Shown: positions 6,116 to 6,610 of the stretch, one piece after another
Layout: each line of letters begins with the position of its first letter
How positions within the stretch are numbered: position 1 is the stretch's first letter
Source: Spirochaetaceae bacterium
GTDB taxonomy: Bacteria > Spirochaetota > Spirochaetia > Treponematales > Breznakiellaceae
NCBI GenBank assembly: GCA_031257075.1
Contig: JAIRPM010000044.1
Coordinates: 1 to 6,610, forward strand
Length of the DNA: 6,610 nucleotides
Direction of reading: 5' to 3'
Position numbers and translations under genes: made by a program
The notes under the pieces: model-generated
What the model saw: the letters and a program-made list of their open reading frames with translations, nothing else
Databases searched by the model: none
What the model was told of the DNA's origin: nothing

Positions 6116-6233
6116 ACCACCGCTACCGCCCCCTGCTCGCCGCCCTCACCTCGCCCACCACCCTCACCCTACCACCGCTACCTCCCCTGCCACCCACCAC
6201 CCTCACCCCACCACCGCTACCGCCCCTGCCCCG
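6103..6233 (+). repeat. C-rich imperfect tandem repeat with a 39-bp unit
   Basis: The pair of motifs CACCCTCACCC and CCACCGCTACC occurs three times (first motif at 6103, 6159 and 6198; second at 6117, 6172 and 6211). The last two copies are adjacent 39-bp units (6156-6194 and 6195-6233) with about four differences; the first copy is 56 bp before the second because of an extra CTCGCCGCCCTCACC-type segment. The plus strand is almost purely C, A and T with few G. A plus-strand frame through it gives only a proline-rich low-complexity peptide and has no ribosome binding site, so it is treated as non-coding. Confidence 0.75.
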
Positions 6234-6265
6234 CCGTTCTCACCTCGCTCGCCGCCCCCTGACCA

Positions 6266-6307
6266 CCCACTACTCACTACCCACTACCCACTACGCACCA
6301 CCCACCA
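6266..6307 (-). repeat. Degenerate heptamer tandem array (TAGTGGG type), inverted relative to 6052-6086
   Basis: Six heptamers follow each other on the plus strand: CCCACTA, CTCACTA, CCCACTA, CCCACTA, CGCACCA, CCCACCA. On the minus strand the units are TAGTGGG/TAGTGAG, sharing the pattern yAGTsrG with the array at 6052-6086, which is on the plus strand. The two arrays thus flank the C-rich block in inverted orientation. The promoter at 6318 starts 10 bp after this array. Confidence 0.75.
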
Positions 6308-6317
6308 CACAAACCGC

Positions 6318-6346
6318 TTGCCTTTTTTTTCAAAGTGCGGTATACT
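6318..6346 (+). promoter_or_regulatory. Promoter with a T8 tract in its spacer
   Basis: TTGCCT (6318-6323), a 17-bp spacer and TATACT (6341-6346) form the best sigma-70-type promoter in the window (4/6 and 5/6 matches). Transcription should begin near 6353 and read into the small poly-C-containing frame at 6492. A run of eight T (6323-6330) makes up the last base of the -35 box and the start of the spacer, so loss or gain of a T would change spacer length. The ten bases GCGGTATACT (6337-6346) recur exactly at 5923-5932. Confidence 0.6.
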
Positions 6347-6375
6347 GTGAGTGTGGCTTGGTTCGGCGGCGGTGG

Positions 6376-6473
6376 CCGGCGGATTGGGCTGCCGGGGAAG
6401 GCCTGTTAGGGCGGTTCCCTCCGGCGGACAGGCCGGGAAGAAAAAGCGGCGGGCCGGGAGAGTTCCGGGCCGC
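6376..6473 (+). promoter_or_regulatory. GC-rich structured leader with three consecutive hairpins
   Basis: Between the predicted transcription start and the ribosome binding site, three hairpins follow one another. The first pairs 6376-6382 with 6389-6395 (7 bp, one G-U). The second pairs GGCCTGT (6400-6406) with ACAGGCC (6428-6434) and encloses a small AGGG/CCCT stem. The third pairs 6446-6450 with 6469-6473 and, past a GGG bulge, 6454-6459 with 6463-6468 around a 3-nt loop. The last ends 6 nt before the Shine-Dalgarno sequence. No known riboswitch class was recognised. GC-rich DNA forms hairpins easily, so a regulatory role is only suggested. Confidence 0.4.
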
Positions 6474-6479
6474 GAAGAC

Positions 6480-6485
6480 AAGGAG
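6480..6485 (+). promoter_or_regulatory. Shine-Dalgarno site AAGGAG
   Basis: AAGGAG sits 6 nt before the ATG at 6492, an ideal spacing. It is the strongest ribosome binding site in the window and the main reason to regard the frame at 6492 as translated, rather than the longer frames entering from about 6351. Confidence 0.75.
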
Positions 6486-6491
6486 TGTTTT

Positions 6492-6599
6492 ATGGAAAAG
6501 CAGTACACGAACAAAGAAACGGGGCGGATTGTTTCCGCATTTAATGTTACCCCCCCCCCCCCCCCAGTTGCGCGGGATGGCGGGGTTTTAGCGGAGTAA
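6492..6599 (+). CDS. Small reading frame interrupted by a C16 tract; probable start of a phase-variable gene
   Basis: Not recognised by family. The ATG at 6492 has a strong Shine-Dalgarno sequence and a good upstream promoter. It encodes MEKQYTNKETGRIVSAFNV, a hydrophilic, non-exported-looking N terminus, then threonine and five prolines from the C tract, then ten residues to the TAA at 6597-6599: 35 residues in all. The tract (6550-6565) is 16 C. With 15 C the frame would end at a TAG (6589-6591); with 17 or 14 C it continues as SCAGWRGFSGVTAAL to the window edge without a stop. The sequence may therefore show an OFF state of a longer gene lying to the right. Alternatives are a genuine 35-residue peptide, an upstream leader peptide, or a miscounted homopolymer in a single genome assembly. 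Function cannot be assigned. Confidence 0.5.
   Translation: MEKQYTNKETGRIVSAFNVTPPPPPVARDGGVLAE
6550..6565 (+). repeat. Homopolymeric C16 tract
   Basis: Sixteen uninterrupted C lie at codons 20-25 of the frame starting at 6492. This is by far the longest homopolymer in the window; the next are A9 in the chemoreceptor gene and A8 in parC, read on their coding strands. Tracts of this length are unstable in many bacteria through slipped-strand mispairing, and poly-G/C tracts are known contingency elements in Treponema pallidum. Confidence 0.9.
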
Positions 6600-6610
6600 C
6601 AGCAGCATTA

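Noticed and set aside
5960..6262. A plus-strand frame of 100 codons, rich in Pro, Thr and His
   Set aside because: It begins with TTG, has no ribosome binding site, and its composition is simply the translation of the C-rich tandem repeats.
6052..6307. CRISPR array
   Set aside because: Units are 7 bp or 39 bp and directly adjacent, without regular unique spacers, and no cas gene is present.
6355..6480. Known riboswitch (cobalamin, glycine or c-di-GMP type)
   Set aside because: Isolated short resemblances (for example GGGAGAG and CGAAG) occur, but the conserved cores and their order are missing.

Overview
The window looks like chromosomal DNA of a spirochaete, most likely a Treponema-like anaerobe of moderate GC content. 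Three things point there: a class I (archaeal-type) lysyl-tRNA synthetase, a short (640-residue) ParC-like topoisomerase subunit, and a chemoreceptor whose signalling tip matches spirochaetal types. This assignment comes from protein character only; no rRNA or marker comparison was possible.

Layout. The N-terminal 206 codons of lysS run leftward off the edge (1-620, minus). A 95-bp divergent intergenic region separates it from a complete parC-like gene (716-2638, plus). parC converges on a secreted DUF2259-type protein (2658-3368, minus), and a hairpin covers the junction. Upstream of that, on the same strand, lie a complete methyl-accepting chemotaxis protein (3450-5276) and a stand-alone DEDDh 3'-5' exonuclease (5325-5891). 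These three minus-strand genes are 48-81 bp apart and could be partly co-transcribed, although promoter-like elements precede each one. No shared pathway is evident: the content is housekeeping (translation, chromosome topology, nucleic-acid processing), chemotaxis and an unknown exported protein.

The unusual part is the right end, 5892-6610. A dyad just upstream of the exonuclease is followed by about 300 bp of low-complexity, strand-asymmetric repeats: two inverted arrays of a degenerate heptamer flanking a C-rich block with a 39-bp tandem repeat and a G-quadruplex motif. Next comes a good promoter (TTGCCT, 17 bp, TATACT) with a T8 tract in its spacer, a GC-rich leader of about 140 nt able to form three consecutive hairpins, a strong Shine-Dalgarno sequence, and a small reading frame interrupted after 19 codons by a run of 16 C. 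With 16 C the frame stops after 35 codons; with 17 or 14 C it stays open to the end of the window. This arrangement fits a phase-variable (contingency) locus whose body lies beyond the window, though assembly error in the C run cannot be excluded. Copies of the heptamer repeat also occur in the lysS/parC intergenic region.
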